Part shown: one piece after another, positions 43,683 to 52,217 of the stretch
How the letters are laid out: each line of letters starts with the position of its first letter
Position numbering within the stretch: the first letter of the stretch is position 1
From: Estrella lausannensis
GTDB lineage: Bacteria; Chlamydiota; Chlamydiia; Chlamydiales; Criblamydiaceae
NCBI RefSeq assembly: GCF_900000175.1
Contig: NZ_CWGJ01000025.1
Location: 356,464-420,463 of the forward strand
Direction: 5' to 3'
Length of the DNA stretch: 64,000 nucleotides
Program-made: the position numbers and the translations under genes
The notes under the pieces: model-generated
Told to the model about the DNA's origin: nothing
Seen by the model: the letters and a program-made list of their open reading frames with translations, nothing else
Database searches by the model: none

Positions 43683-44537
43683 TTAGCGGAATACGACGGT
43701 CTTATGGCCGTTGATAAACACCCTGTCTTCGATGTGGTATTTGATTGCGCGGACCAAAGAGAGGCTTTCGACATCGCGGCCGCATTGAACGAGCTTCTCC
43801 GGAGTGTAGTTGTGGTCGACGCGCACGACTTCCTGCTCGATAATCGGTCCCTCATCTAGATCATCCGACACGTAGTGCGCTGTCGCCCCGATCAGCTTGA
43901 CTCCCTTTTCATATGCCTGGTGGTAGGGTTTAGCCCCTTTAAAGCTAGGCAGAAAGGAGTGATGTATGTTGATTGCTTTGCCGTAGAGCTTATTTGTGAG
44001 GCCCGGCGATAGGATCTGCATGTAGCGGGCCAGTACGACAAGGTCTGGCTGGTAGCGTTCGATGATCGCGTATAGCTTTTCTTCCTGTGCCGCCTTCCCT
44101 TCCTTATCCATCGGCAGGTGATAGAAGGGAATGTGGTAGAAATTGCAGAGGGCTCTTAAGTCATCGTGGTTGGATATCACAGCAGGTACTTCGATCCTGA
44201 GGTCTCCAACGGAGTATAGGTTGAGGATTTGGTTGAGGCAGTGCGGCGCCTTGGAAGCCAGTATGACCACTTTCGCTTTGGCTTCGCTTGAGCGGAACTT
44301 GAAATCCATTGCGAACTCTTGAGCGATGGAGGAAAAGGCGTTTTCCCACTCTTCCACCCCTCTTTTATTTTCATTGGTCTCGTTGAAGAGGGTACGCATA
44401 AAGAAACGCCCGGTGTCAGGATCTCCAAATTGAGCGGATTCTATGATAAACCCTCCATTGGCACTTAGGAAAGTTGCGACCTTGGCGACAATGCCGATCT
44501 GGTCTTTGCAGGAGAGGGAAAGGGTAATGCGCGCCAT
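43683..44537 (-). CDS. purU: Formyltetrahydrofolate deformylase
   Basis: 284 residues. N-terminal ACT domain (ITLSLSCKDQIGIVAKVATF, about 3-85) and C-terminal formyl-transferase fold with SNHDDLRALCNFYHIPF, INIHHSFLPSFKGAKPYHQA (catalytic His) and GATAHYVSDDLDEGPIIEQ (catalytic Asp). Hydrolyses 10-formyl-THF to THF and formate, balancing one-carbon pools, usually for purine synthesis. Single gene, converging on the efflux genes. Confidence 0.96.
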   Translation of the reverse strand: MARITLSLSCKDQIGIVAKVATFLSANGGFIIESAQFGDPDTGRFFMRTLFNETNENKRGVEEWENAFSSIAQEFAMDFKFRSSEAKAKVVILASKAPHCLNQILNLYSVGDLRIEVPAVISNHDDLRALCNFYHIPFYHLPMDKEGKAAQEEKLYAIIERYQPDLVVLARYMQILSPGLTNKLYGKAINIHHSFLPSFKGAKPYHQAYEKGVKLIGATAHYVSDDLDEGPIIEQEVVRVDHNYTPEKLVQCGRDVESLSLVRAIKYHIEDRVFINGHKTVVFR

Positions 44538-44589
44538 ATGAAAGTGTCCTTAAAAATCGACGAAATTCGAATCCGTAAATAGTATCTTA

Positions 44590-44697
44590 GATCAAAAGCG
44601 TTTCAGAATTTGGTCTTTGGCAAAGAGAAGGCAATCTTTCTATTCCTAGGTGATCTCAACGCCCCATGCCAAATTTTGATAGGCTTTCGGTGCACTC
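44590..44697. repeat. Family A repeat, internally deleted copy
   Basis: ATCAAAAGCGTTTCAGAATT then TGGTCTTTGGCAAAGAGAAG on the left and CAAATTTTGATAGGCTTTCGG on the right; the core is shortened. Upstream of purU. Confidence 0.5.
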
Positions 44698-44796
44698 CGT
44701 TTCTTACTTTTAAAAACGGTAACGAGTAGAATAGCCTATGAACTTATACAGAGACAAGTCGAATATTAGTTTCTGCATCAGGTGCGGGAGAATAGG

Positions 44797-45573
44797 GTGG
44801 GAATTAAACAGAAGATTTTAGTTTACAAAGACGCGGGAGTCGGTGGCAAATCATTCCGCGCGCTCATGCATTCTCTGGAATCTATGGAAAGACAATTGCC
44901 TTGCATAGAGCTGTTGGATCGCCATTCAGCAAGAGAAAAGAGCGCATTTTTAGGTGCCCGCCTCCTCATCATGCCGGGAGGGCGAGATCTACCCTATGTT
45001 GAGCACCTCAGCGGGGAGGCTGTCGGTAACATCCGAGAGTGGGTTGAAGAGGGAGGGGCTTACTTCGGAATATGCGCCGGGGCATATTTTGGCTCTTCTT
45101 TTGTTCGTTTTGAAGAAGGAACATCTCTGGAGATTCAGGGAGAGAGAGAGCTGAAGCTGTTTCCCGGAGAGGCTGTGGGCCCTGCGTTTGGATCGGGGGT
45201 TTTCCGCTACAACACCGAAGCCGGGGTGCGGGCGGCGGCGGTTTCAGTTTCATTGGGCTCTTTGGAAAGAGAGTCGTTGCGCTGTTATTTTAACGGCGGA
45301 TGCACGTTCCGGGGCGATTTTTCATCCCCATTTTGCAAAGTGGTTGCGACCTATCCGGAGATTGCGGGAAATCCGCCGGCGATCATCCGGTGCGCGGTGG
45401 GCCGGGGGCAAGCTATCTTGTCAGGCGTCCACCCCGAATTTTCAATCACGTCGTTGAACAAAAAAGACCCTTACCTGCAGGCTGTTTATCCCTTACTTGA
45501 GGAAAAGGAGAAAGAGAGAAAAGCTCTTTTTGAGTCGCTGATTGCGGCGTTGCTTTGTACCGAAGGTTTTTGA
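44797..45573 (+). CDS. BPL_N-type glutamine-amidotransferase-like protein
   Basis: 258 residues from GTG 44797, which has GGGAG six bases upstream; the GTG at 44782 has none. Class I glutamine amidotransferase-like fold as in the N-terminal domain of eukaryotic biotin-protein ligases: a strand with MPGGRDLPY, nucleophile-elbow FGICAGAYFG with Cys93, and later GVHPEFS with a His. No biotin-ligase domain is attached. Partner and reaction unknown. Flanked by family A fragments, no operon. Confidence 0.8.
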   Translation: MGIKQKILVYKDAGVGGKSFRALMHSLESMERQLPCIELLDRHSAREKSAFLGARLLIMPGGRDLPYVEHLSGEAVGNIREWVEEGGAYFGICAGAYFGSSFVRFEEGTSLEIQGERELKLFPGEAVGPAFGSGVFRYNTEAGVRAAAVSVSLGSLERESLRCYFNGGCTFRGDFSSPFCKVVATYPEIAGNPPAIIRCAVGRGQAILSGVHPEFSITSLNKKDPYLQAVYPLLEEKEKERKALFESLIAALLCTEGF

Positions 45574-45589
45574 AATTAGGTTTTAATAC

Positions 45590-45682
45590 GGAGAGAGCCA
45601 CCGAGATAGAAAGATTGTAAGTCATCTAATAGCAAGAGTATGAGGTGACTTAAAATCATTCTATCCCGAGGCTATCTCCAAG
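45590..45682. repeat. Family A repeat, core only
   Basis: GATAGAAAGATTGTAAGTCA then TCTAATAGCAAGAGTATGAG and GTGACTTAAAATCATTCTATC match the centre of the 35875-36038 element; both outer ends are lost. Confidence 0.5.
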
Positions 45683-45731
45683 ATAGAGCCGTCTTCCTTG
45701 CGATAGTTCCGTAGAACTCGCCGCCTGAAAG

Positions 45732-45911
45732 CTATTTAGCCCCTTTGATCATCTCTGAAGCCCAGTTAGCAGCTACTTGACCCCACTCGATCGCTGCGCT
45801 ATACACTTTGCCCGCCCACTCCACGAGAGTGCTGAAAGCATCCGGAAAGAATGTGTAGATCAGAAAATAGAGAATTCCAAAGAGAAAGAAGTTCAATAAA
45901 AACCTAATCAT
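45732..45911 (-). CDS. Small membrane protein (59 residues)
   Basis: An ORF below the usual length cut-off. ATG 45911 follows GAGG at seven bases. The product starts MIRFLLNFFLFGILYFLIYT, a single membrane span, then FPDAFSTLVEWAGKVYSAAI and an amphipathic tail rich in Trp and Ala ending MIKGAK. Codon use and composition are coherent, and an AT-rich stretch with TTGACATATTG-like elements precedes it (45950-46020). No family recognised. A membrane-active or inclusion-membrane-type small protein is possible, but nothing shows it. Confidence 0.6.
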   Translation of the reverse strand: MIRFLLNFFLFGILYFLIYTFFPDAFSTLVEWAGKVYSAAIEWGQVAANWASEMIKGAK

Positions 45912-46115
45912 CGCCTACCTCATAATGATGGGTTCGTTAGCAGATTCCGTTGCAGACATCCATATAACCTAATTATATGAAAATAAATATTTTAATAAAA
46001 TAAGATTGACATATTGTATTTGTGTCTGATTTTAAATGACTTGTGGTTGTCTTAGCAAGATTTGAAGAAGCTTTGGAGTAGACTTTCCTGCCTCCTTTCA
46101 ACACGATCGGGAGCT

Positions 46116-46215
46116 TAAGAGACCGCCCATAAACAAAAATCGTATGATTTTTTCGAAGCTAATAACCCTATGCGGCAGCAAAGCATTCAGATTTGAGTTT
46201 GTAGGCAGTCTCATA
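46116..46215. repeat. Family C palindromic repeat, 100-bp copy
   Basis: TAAGAGACCGCCCATAAACA at the left, GAGTTTGTAGGCAGTCTCATA at the right, with AATCGTATGATTTT and GCAGCAAAGCATTCAGATTTG inside. Between the small membrane protein and pepN. Confidence 0.6.
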
Positions 46216-46329
46216 AATTTCGATAACCCTTCCCATAAATTTTCGTTTTCCGGGTATACTCCGGGGTGACCTGCACTCTTCTGAAGGCAGAAAGCGAAAG
46301 AAGATAATCAAACTCAAGGGGCCTATCCC

Positions 46330-48963
46330 ATGCAAGAAAAAAGCAGCCAACACGAAACACACCTCAGAGACTGGAAGCGTTCGCCCTTCGTCATACCCGA
46401 TATCCATCTCAAATTCGAGTTGGATGAAAAAGAGACCTTGGTAACCTCCAGGATGCAAGTCAAAGCCGCCCCGGACAGAAAACCGGAAGAAGTATTGACA
46501 CTAATCGGGGAGGAGATTGAGCTCATATCACTCTCTATCAATGATAAACAGCTGGATAAATCGGCCTTCTCAGAAAAGGATGGCGAGTTGACGATCGCTC
46601 CGCCTTCCTCGGAATTTACACTCGAGATCAAGACGAAAGTCTGTCCCGAAAAAAATTTGAAGCTCTCGGGCCTTTATAAGTCAGGAAACATTCTCTGCAC
46701 ACAGAACGAAGCCGAAGGATTCAGGCGTATCACCTACTTCATTGACAGACCGGACATTATGTCCCGGTATAATGTAGAGATCTCTGCCGACAAAGCCAAA
46801 TACCCCTATCTGCTCTCGAATGGAAATCTGATCGAATCAGGAAATTTGGAGGGGGGGCGTCATTATACCAAATGGCAAGACCCCTTCCCGAAGCCTTGCT
46901 ATCTCTTTGCGTTAGTGGCGGGCGACTTCGGCTTGATCGAAGATCACTACATCACCCATTCGGGAAGAAAAATCGATCTTAAGATCTATTGCGATAGGGG
47001 CAACGAGTCGAAGTGCCTGCACGCGATGAGTTCACTGAAGCGGGCGATGAAATGGGATGAAGAGGTCTTTGGCCTTGAATATGATCTGGATCTGTTCATG
47101 ATCGTTGCGGTCCTCTCCTTTAATTTCGGCGCGATGGAAAACAAAGGACTCAATATTTTCAATGCCAATGCTATCTTGGTCGATGAAAAGACGGCCACCG
47201 ACGAGAATTTTATGCGGGTGGAGAGAGTCGTCGCCCACGAGTACTTCCACAACTGGACGGGAAACCGCGTTACCCTAAGGGATTGGTTTCAGTTAACCCT
47301 GAAAGAGGGGTTGACTGTCTTCCGCGATCAGGATTTCACTCAAGATATGCACAACAAGGGTGTTCAAAGAATCGAGGATGTTCAGTACGTGCGGCGCTAC
47401 CAGTTCCCCGAGGACAGCGGTCCGACCTCGCACCCGATCAAGCCCACGTCTTACATCAAGATCGATAACTTCTACACGACGACGATTTACTACAAGGGCG
47501 CTGAAGTCATCCGCATGATCAAAACGCTTCTTGGCGACGCCCTTTTCAGAAAAGGGATGGATACCTACTTTGAGCTCTACGATGGCAAGGCCGTGACTAC
47601 CGAAGATTTTCTGCATGCGATGGAGTTGGCCTACGGGCAGTCTCTGAAGCAGTTTTCCAGGTGGTATGCAAGAAGCGGCACTCCCGTTGTAAAGGCTCAA
47701 GTGACTTTTGAAGACGGTGCTGCCATTTTGGAAGTCGAGCAGAAAAGCTGCGAGGAAAAAGGGCTCGAACCCCTCTGTTTCCCCCTCGCTGTCGGATTTA
47801 TTGACAAGGAGGGAAAACCTCTCTCCGTCATCTGTGAAAGTGCTTCCAGGGTCAGCGACAAGACAGCGGTCCTTAAGGTGTCAAAGGCTAAAGAGAAATT
47901 CGTATTCAAGAACATTCCTGTCGGAGCGCATGCCTCCGTTAACCGCCATTTCTCCGCTCCCATCATTTTAGAGAGAGAACTCAGAAAAGAGGAACGCCTA
48001 TTCCTCATGCAGCACGACATCGATTCGTTTAACAGGTGGGATGCCGCCTATGAGCTTTACGCAGGCTGCCTCCTGGAGATGGTGGAGGATTTGAAGAAAA
48101 ACAAGCCTCTGATTGTGGACAAGCACCTCCTTGAGGGGATTCAAAAAGCGCTGGATGATCACCAGCTTGATCCTGCCTTCTTAGCTCTCATGCTCTCTTT
48201 GCCCGGCGAAGGGGAGATTGGTGAGCGGCAGAGGGTCATCGATATCGAAGAGATTCATGCCGCCCGCGAATTTTTAAAGCGGGAGATCGGAGAGGTGTTC
48301 TACACGCGCTTCAAGGAGAAGTGGCAGGAGTTGACGGAGAGTGGCTCTTCCGGGACGGACACCAAAGCGATCGGGCAGAGGAAGCTTAAGAATATTTGCC
48401 TGGCCTATATGGTCGCCACCCAGCGGGAAGAGGCGTTTGAGATCGCTCACCGGCAGTTTAAGGAAGCGAAAAACATGACCGATCAGCTTTCGGCTCTCGA
48501 TCTGCTCACGAACTATGCCAATCCCTTCAGGGAAGAGGCGCTGGCGGCATTTTACAGGGAGTGGAAGAAAGAACCCCTTGTGATTACCAAGTGGTTTGCC
48601 GTGCAGGCCGGATCCCAGATTGCTTCTCTGCAAGAGAAGGTAGGCGAGCTTTTGAAAGATCCGGTTTATGATGAGAAAGTGCCGAATAATGTCAGAGCGC
48701 TGCTCGGCACTTTCTTGCAAAACCAGTATCACTTTCACGATGCTTCCGGAAAAGGATATCAGCTGATATCCAGGGAGATCATCCGCCTTGATCAGATCAA
48801 TCCCCATGTGGCGGCCAGCATTGCCCTTGGATTCAAAAAATATGCCAGGGTGGATGATAAACGGCAGGCGTTGATGAGAGGAAGTTTGGAGGCAATATTA
48901 AAAGCTCCCAACCTCTCTCCGAACGTTTTTGAGATAGCGTCGAAGTGCTTGTCGAATAAGTGA
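46330..48963 (+). CDS. pepN: Aminopeptidase N (M1 family)
   Basis: 877 residues, full length for the E. coli PepN type. N-terminal beta saddle, exopeptidase motif GAMEN (267-271), zinc motif HEYFHNW with His303, Glu304, His307 and third ligand Glu326 (LKEGL), then a beta linker and an alpha-helical C-terminal cap. Cytosolic; removes N-terminal residues from peptides, giving amino acids for growth. ATG 46330. Converges on rarA, with stops 30 bp apart. Confidence 0.96.
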   Translation: MQEKSSQHETHLRDWKRSPFVIPDIHLKFELDEKETLVTSRMQVKAAPDRKPEEVLTLIGEEIELISLSINDKQLDKSAFSEKDGELTIAPPSSEFTLEIKTKVCPEKNLKLSGLYKSGNILCTQNEAEGFRRITYFIDRPDIMSRYNVEISADKAKYPYLLSNGNLIESGNLEGGRHYTKWQDPFPKPCYLFALVAGDFGLIEDHYITHSGRKIDLKIYCDRGNESKCLHAMSSLKRAMKWDEEVFGLEYDLDLFMIVAVLSFNFGAMENKGLNIFNANAILVDEKTATDENFMRVERVVAHEYFHNWTGNRVTLRDWFQLTLKEGLTVFRDQDFTQDMHNKGVQRIEDVQYVRRYQFPEDSGPTSHPIKPTSYIKIDNFYTTTIYYKGAEVIRMIKTLLGDALFRKGMDTYFELYDGKAVTTEDFLHAMELAYGQSLKQFSRWYARSGTPVVKAQVTFEDGAAILEVEQKSCEEKGLEPLCFPLAVGFIDKEGKPLSVICESASRVSDKTAVLKVSKAKEKFVFKNIPVGAHASVNRHFSAPIILERELRKEERLFLMQHDIDSFNRWDAAYELYAGCLLEMVEDLKKNKPLIVDKHLLEGIQKALDDHQLDPAFLALMLSLPGEGEIGERQRVIDIEEIHAAREFLKREIGEVFYTRFKEKWQELTESGSSGTDTKAIGQRKLKNICLAYMVATQREEAFEIAHRQFKEAKNMTDQLSALDLLTNYANPFREEALAAFYREWKKEPLVITKWFAVQAGSQIASLQEKVGELLKDPVYDEKVPNNVRALLGTFLQNQYHFHDASGKGYQLISREIIRLDQINPHVAASIALGFKKYARVDDKRQALMRGSLEAILKAPNLSPNVFEIASKCLSNK

Positions 48964-48979
48964 TGCCAAACCAGTAGAG

Positions 48980-49002
48980 GGCGCCTTTTTTTATCAGGCG
49001 CC
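48980..49002. terminator. Possible hairpin between pepN and rarA
   Basis: GGCGCCT (48980-48986) pairs with AGGCGCC (48996-49002) over a T-rich loop; it overlaps the rarA stop. Weak U tail. Confidence 0.35.
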
Positions 49003-50277
49003 TTCTTCATTGAGTTTTGTTCTCAGCCTGTCAAACCACTCCACCCTCTTTTTCATCTCCCTTTCAAAGCCGATCTCTTTGGGGCTGTAATAGGACTCTC
49101 TCTCCATCTCCTTGGGGAAATAGCGCTGCCCGGAAAAAGCGTATTCGAGGTCATGGTCGTAGAGATAGCCTTTTCCATATCCCAGCTCCTTCATCAGCTT
49201 AGTGGGTGCGTTTTGGATATGAAGGGGCGGGGGCAGGTGGGCTGTTTTGGAGGCGGATTCGCGGGCTTTGTTATAGGCGGTATAGAGGGCGTTGCTCTTG
49301 GGCGCCAAGCTTAAATAGACGATCGCTTCGGCGAGAGCCAGCTCTCCTTCGGGCGATCCGAGCGCCTCATAGGTGGCTTTGGCACTCAGGCATACAGCCA
49401 GCGCCTGGGGATCGGCAAGCCCGATATCTTCCGTTGCCATCCGAATGATCCTCCGCGAGAGGAAAAGGGGGTCCTCCCCGCCTTCGAGCATCCTTGCCAG
49501 CCAGTAGAGCGCGGCATCGGGGTCTGACCCCCTGACAGACTTGTGCAGAGCCGATATCAGTCCGTAGTGTCCCTCGCCGGCTTTATCGTAGAGAGGCGCT
49601 CTTTTTTGTAGAAATAGGGAAAGCTCCTCTTTGGATAGGGGCTTATCTTTCCCAAGCGCTTGAACACCGTCGACTAAGTTGAAGAGGTAGCGTCCATCTC
49701 CTTGCGCCATGGCGACAATGGACTCTCGGGCCTCCTGATCGAGATGGAGGGGACCATAGCGTTCCTCATAAGATCCGACAAGGGATGAGAGGTGCTCATG
49801 GCCGAGGGGATTGAGCGTGAACACACGGACTCTTGATAAAAGAGCGCTATTGACTGTGAGAGAGGGGTTTTCTGTTGTGGCACCGATGAGGAAGAAGTCC
49901 CCTCTTTCGATAAATGGCAGGAGGAAGTCTTGCTGGCTTTTGTTCCATCTGTGGATTTCATCAATAAAAAGAAAGCGGCTCTTTCCAAAGAGGGGGGTGG
50001 CGGTAAATTCCTGGATGTTTTTCTTAAGATCCTGAAGTCCGGAAGTCACGGCGCTCAGCTGGATTAAGGGTAAGTCGAAGGATTTGGCATACAGTCTTGC
50101 GAGGGTGGTCTTTCCTGAGCCCGGGGGACCCCATAAGATCATCGAGAAGGGGTGATTTTTTTTGATCGAAAGAGAGAGTGAACCTTCCGGTCCGGTCAGG
50201 TGATCCTGGCCGATGACCCCTGCCAGCTCTTTAGGACGCATCCGTTCCGCTAAGGGAGTGTGGTTTTTTAAATCCAT
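48994..50277 (-). CDS. rarA: Replication-associated recombination ATPase RarA (MgsA)
   Basis: 427-residue AAA+ protein. PLAERMRPKELAGVIGQDHL at the start is the family signature, Walker A WGPPGSGKTTLARLYA about 50-65, Walker B FIDEIHRWNKSQQDFLLP, sensor 1 IGATTENPS, then the tetramerisation domain (LAMAEAIVYLSLAPKSNALYTAY type). It acts at stalled forks with SSB. ATG 50277 diverges from the PLP gene at 50318. Confidence 0.96.
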   Translation of the reverse strand: MDLKNHTPLAERMRPKELAGVIGQDHLTGPEGSLSLSIKKNHPFSMILWGPPGSGKTTLARLYAKSFDLPLIQLSAVTSGLQDLKKNIQEFTATPLFGKSRFLFIDEIHRWNKSQQDFLLPFIERGDFFLIGATTENPSLTVNSALLSRVRVFTLNPLGHEHLSSLVGSYEERYGPLHLDQEARESIVAMAQGDGRYLFNLVDGVQALGKDKPLSKEELSLFLQKRAPLYDKAGEGHYGLISALHKSVRGSDPDAALYWLARMLEGGEDPLFLSRRIIRMATEDIGLADPQALAVCLSAKATYEALGSPEGELALAEAIVYLSLAPKSNALYTAYNKARESASKTAHLPPPLHIQNAPTKLMKELGYGKGYLYDHDLEYAFSGQRYFPKEMERESYYSPKEIGFEREMKKRVEWFDRLRTKLNEEGA

Positions 50278-50317
50278 GGCTCTTTTCTTTGATTTTATAA
50301 ACCATTATACTACAGGG

Positions 50318-51331
50318 ATGAATATATTAAATGAACTGACAGGAAAGTTCCCCCAGGAAGACTATCCTAAAGAGTCCCGGATCCATCCGATAGCCGGCAC
50401 TCATCCGGTCAAGGGCACCTGGTATATCAAACGGGAAGATGAGCTGGGCTTTTTTACCGCAGGGGGTAAAATCCGCAAGTGGCGGACGCTTGTGCCATCC
50501 CTTGTCTCAAAAGGAGTGGATACGGCTCTTCTGATCGGCAGCTCCCAATCCAATAATGTGCTGGGCTTGAGCTTGCTGCTCATCGAAAAGGGCATACGCC
50601 CTCTTCCCATTTTATTGAATAGCAAAGATCCCCTTCCCAGGGGAAACCGCCTCTTTCTCGAACTGACTGTGGGAAGTCGGCAGCTCCTATTCGTGGAACG
50701 GGAGGAGTGGCATCGGGTTGAAGAGATCGCTCTGTCGTTGCAACGCAAGCTCTCGGCGGAAGGCTGCAAGGCGGAAGTGATCCCCGAAGGGTCTTATCTG
50801 ACCGAAGCTTTCTTTGGAGCCCTCACCCTGGCAGCGGATATTTTACGCAATGAAGTGGAGAGAGGCTGCTCTTTTAACCATATATTCATCGAAGCAGGGA
50901 CGGGGCTGCAGGCGATCGCTTTGATCTTGGGCCTTGCTGCGGCTTCGCATCCGGGTTCGGTCTCAGTGCTCCTCTTGGCAGACAAGGAAGAGATCTTCTT
51001 GGAAAAGCTGGAGAAGTGGCGTCTTGTGCTGGAGGAGGTGAGCGGTATTCGGCTTTGTAGCTCTTCAATGCACTTTTCCCTCTTCCGGCCTCGTACGCAG
51101 AAAGCCTTCAAACCCATTTCAGGGAAGGGGTGGGAGGGCCTTGTCTCTTTTGCTCAAAGCAGCGGTGTGTGGACCGATCCTGTCTATTCCAGCAGGCTCT
51201 TTGCCGAAGCTTTTAGCGAGGGGAAGACGAAGGAAATGGAGGGAGATATCTTAGTGATTCACTCCGGCGGCCTCTCCTCCCTCTTTGGATTTGAAAAAGA
51301 GCTCAGGGCTTGTCTTCCTTCTTGCGATTGA
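50318..51331 (+). CDS. PLP-dependent D-cysteine desulfhydrase/ACC-deaminase-like enzyme
   Basis: 337 residues from ATG 50318; longer upstream reading would overlap rarA. Fold-type II PLP enzyme: YIKREDELGFFTAGGKIRKW, in which Lys51 of GGKIRK aligns with the PLP lysine of GGNKxRK in the family; GSSQSNNVLG for phosphate contact, and FIEAGTGLQAI as the glycine-rich cofactor loop. Likely a beta/alpha,beta eliminase on a small amino acid; the exact substrate cannot be read. Divergent from rarA with 40 bp between starts. Confidence 0.82.
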   Translation: MNILNELTGKFPQEDYPKESRIHPIAGTHPVKGTWYIKREDELGFFTAGGKIRKWRTLVPSLVSKGVDTALLIGSSQSNNVLGLSLLLIEKGIRPLPILLNSKDPLPRGNRLFLELTVGSRQLLFVEREEWHRVEEIALSLQRKLSAEGCKAEVIPEGSYLTEAFFGALTLAADILRNEVERGCSFNHIFIEAGTGLQAIALILGLAAASHPGSVSVLLLADKEEIFLEKLEKWRLVLEEVSGIRLCSSSMHFSLFRPRTQKAFKPISGKGWEGLVSFAQSSGVWTDPVYSSRLFAEAFSEGKTKEMEGDILVIHSGGLSSLFGFEKELRACLPSCD

Positions 51332-51340
51332 GACCGCTTT

Positions 51341-51975
51341 CTATTCATCGGTTCCAAAGTAGCGGTCGCCAAAGTCGCCGATTCCCGGCAGTATGAATTT
51401 TTTGGCATTCAATCCCCTGTCAAGAGTGCCAATAACCAGCTTGACTTTAGGGTGGTTGCGGGCGATCAGGGCGGCGCCTTCGGGTGCAGCGATGATGGAG
51501 ACAAGCATCAGCCGCTCTTCATGGATGCCCTTCTCTTTCAGTGTCGCTATGGCGTGGTCTGCGGTACCGCCGGTGGCAAGCAGCCCCCGCCGGTGGCAAG
51601 CATCGGGTCTAACAGCATCACTTCGGTTTCTTTGGAGATGCGAGGCAGTCTGTCATAGTAGAGGCGGGGGATGAACGTCTCTTCATCGCGCTGAAAGCCC
51701 AAGAAGCCGATTTTGGAATCCGGAAAGGCCGCTTCAAATTGAGGCAGCATCGCCAGCCCGCTTCTCAAGATGGGGATAAGTGCCGTGGGCCTTGAGGGGG
51801 CGACTCCGGGTGTTGTTTCCAAGGGAGTGTCGATCTCTATTTTCTTCCAGTCAAGATGCTGCATCGCCTCGAATACCAGGATTTCAGTAATCCGAATGGC
51901 TGCCCGCCGAAAAGTCGCCCTGTCAGAGTGTTTATCCCTCAAGAGAGTTAAAAAGCGTTCTTTAGCTGTCAGCAT
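51341..51975 (-). pseudogene. upp: Uracil phosphoribosyltransferase, frameshifted by a 20-bp insertion
   Basis: The frame from ATG 51975 encodes a normal UPRT N-terminus (LTAKERFLTLLRDKHSDRAT, LIPILRSGLAMLPQF, VMLLDPMLATGG). It then shifts at 51600-51581 and stops at 51547. In another frame the rest of the protein continues perfectly: GGTADHAIATLKEKG, LVSIIAAPEGA, GIGDFGDRYFGTDE with stop at 51341. The 14-mer CCGCCGGTGGCAAG occurs at 51567 and 51587, so 20 bp are extra; removing them restores 204 residues, family length, and the PRPP loop LDPMLATGGTA. UPRT salvages uracil to UMP. True mutation, phase-type slippage or sequencing error cannot be separated here. Confidence 0.88.
51567..51600. 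repeat. Direct 14-bp repeat disrupting upp
   Basis: CCGCCGGTGGCAAG at 51567-51580 and 51587-51600, separated by CAGCCC. Confidence 0.9.
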
Positions 51976-52002
51976 CGTAGTACCTTAGTGTTCCGGCATT
52001 TT

Positions 52003-52060
52003 TTAGGAGACTGCTCCCAAACCCAAATCAAACGACTTGAGTTTGTGGACAGTCTCTAAG
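52003..52060. repeat. Family C repeat, 58-bp reduced hairpin
   Basis: TTAGGAGACTGCTCCCAAAC at the left and GTTTGTGGACAGTCTCTAAG at the right. Lies between upp and the MATE gene. The remainder to 52217 shows no gene. Confidence 0.6.
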
Positions 52061-52217
52061 CAAAAGAGTGTTATTTGTCAAATCGGGATGGATTGTTGGT
52101 GCCCGCTTTATTTCGTCAAAACTCTCTTTCTGCTATGAGGTGTGTCAGGGATCTTTCATCGACCGGCCGATTGGGATCTGTTTTCAATAATGCATTGATA
52201 TTTAACGGGATATTTCA

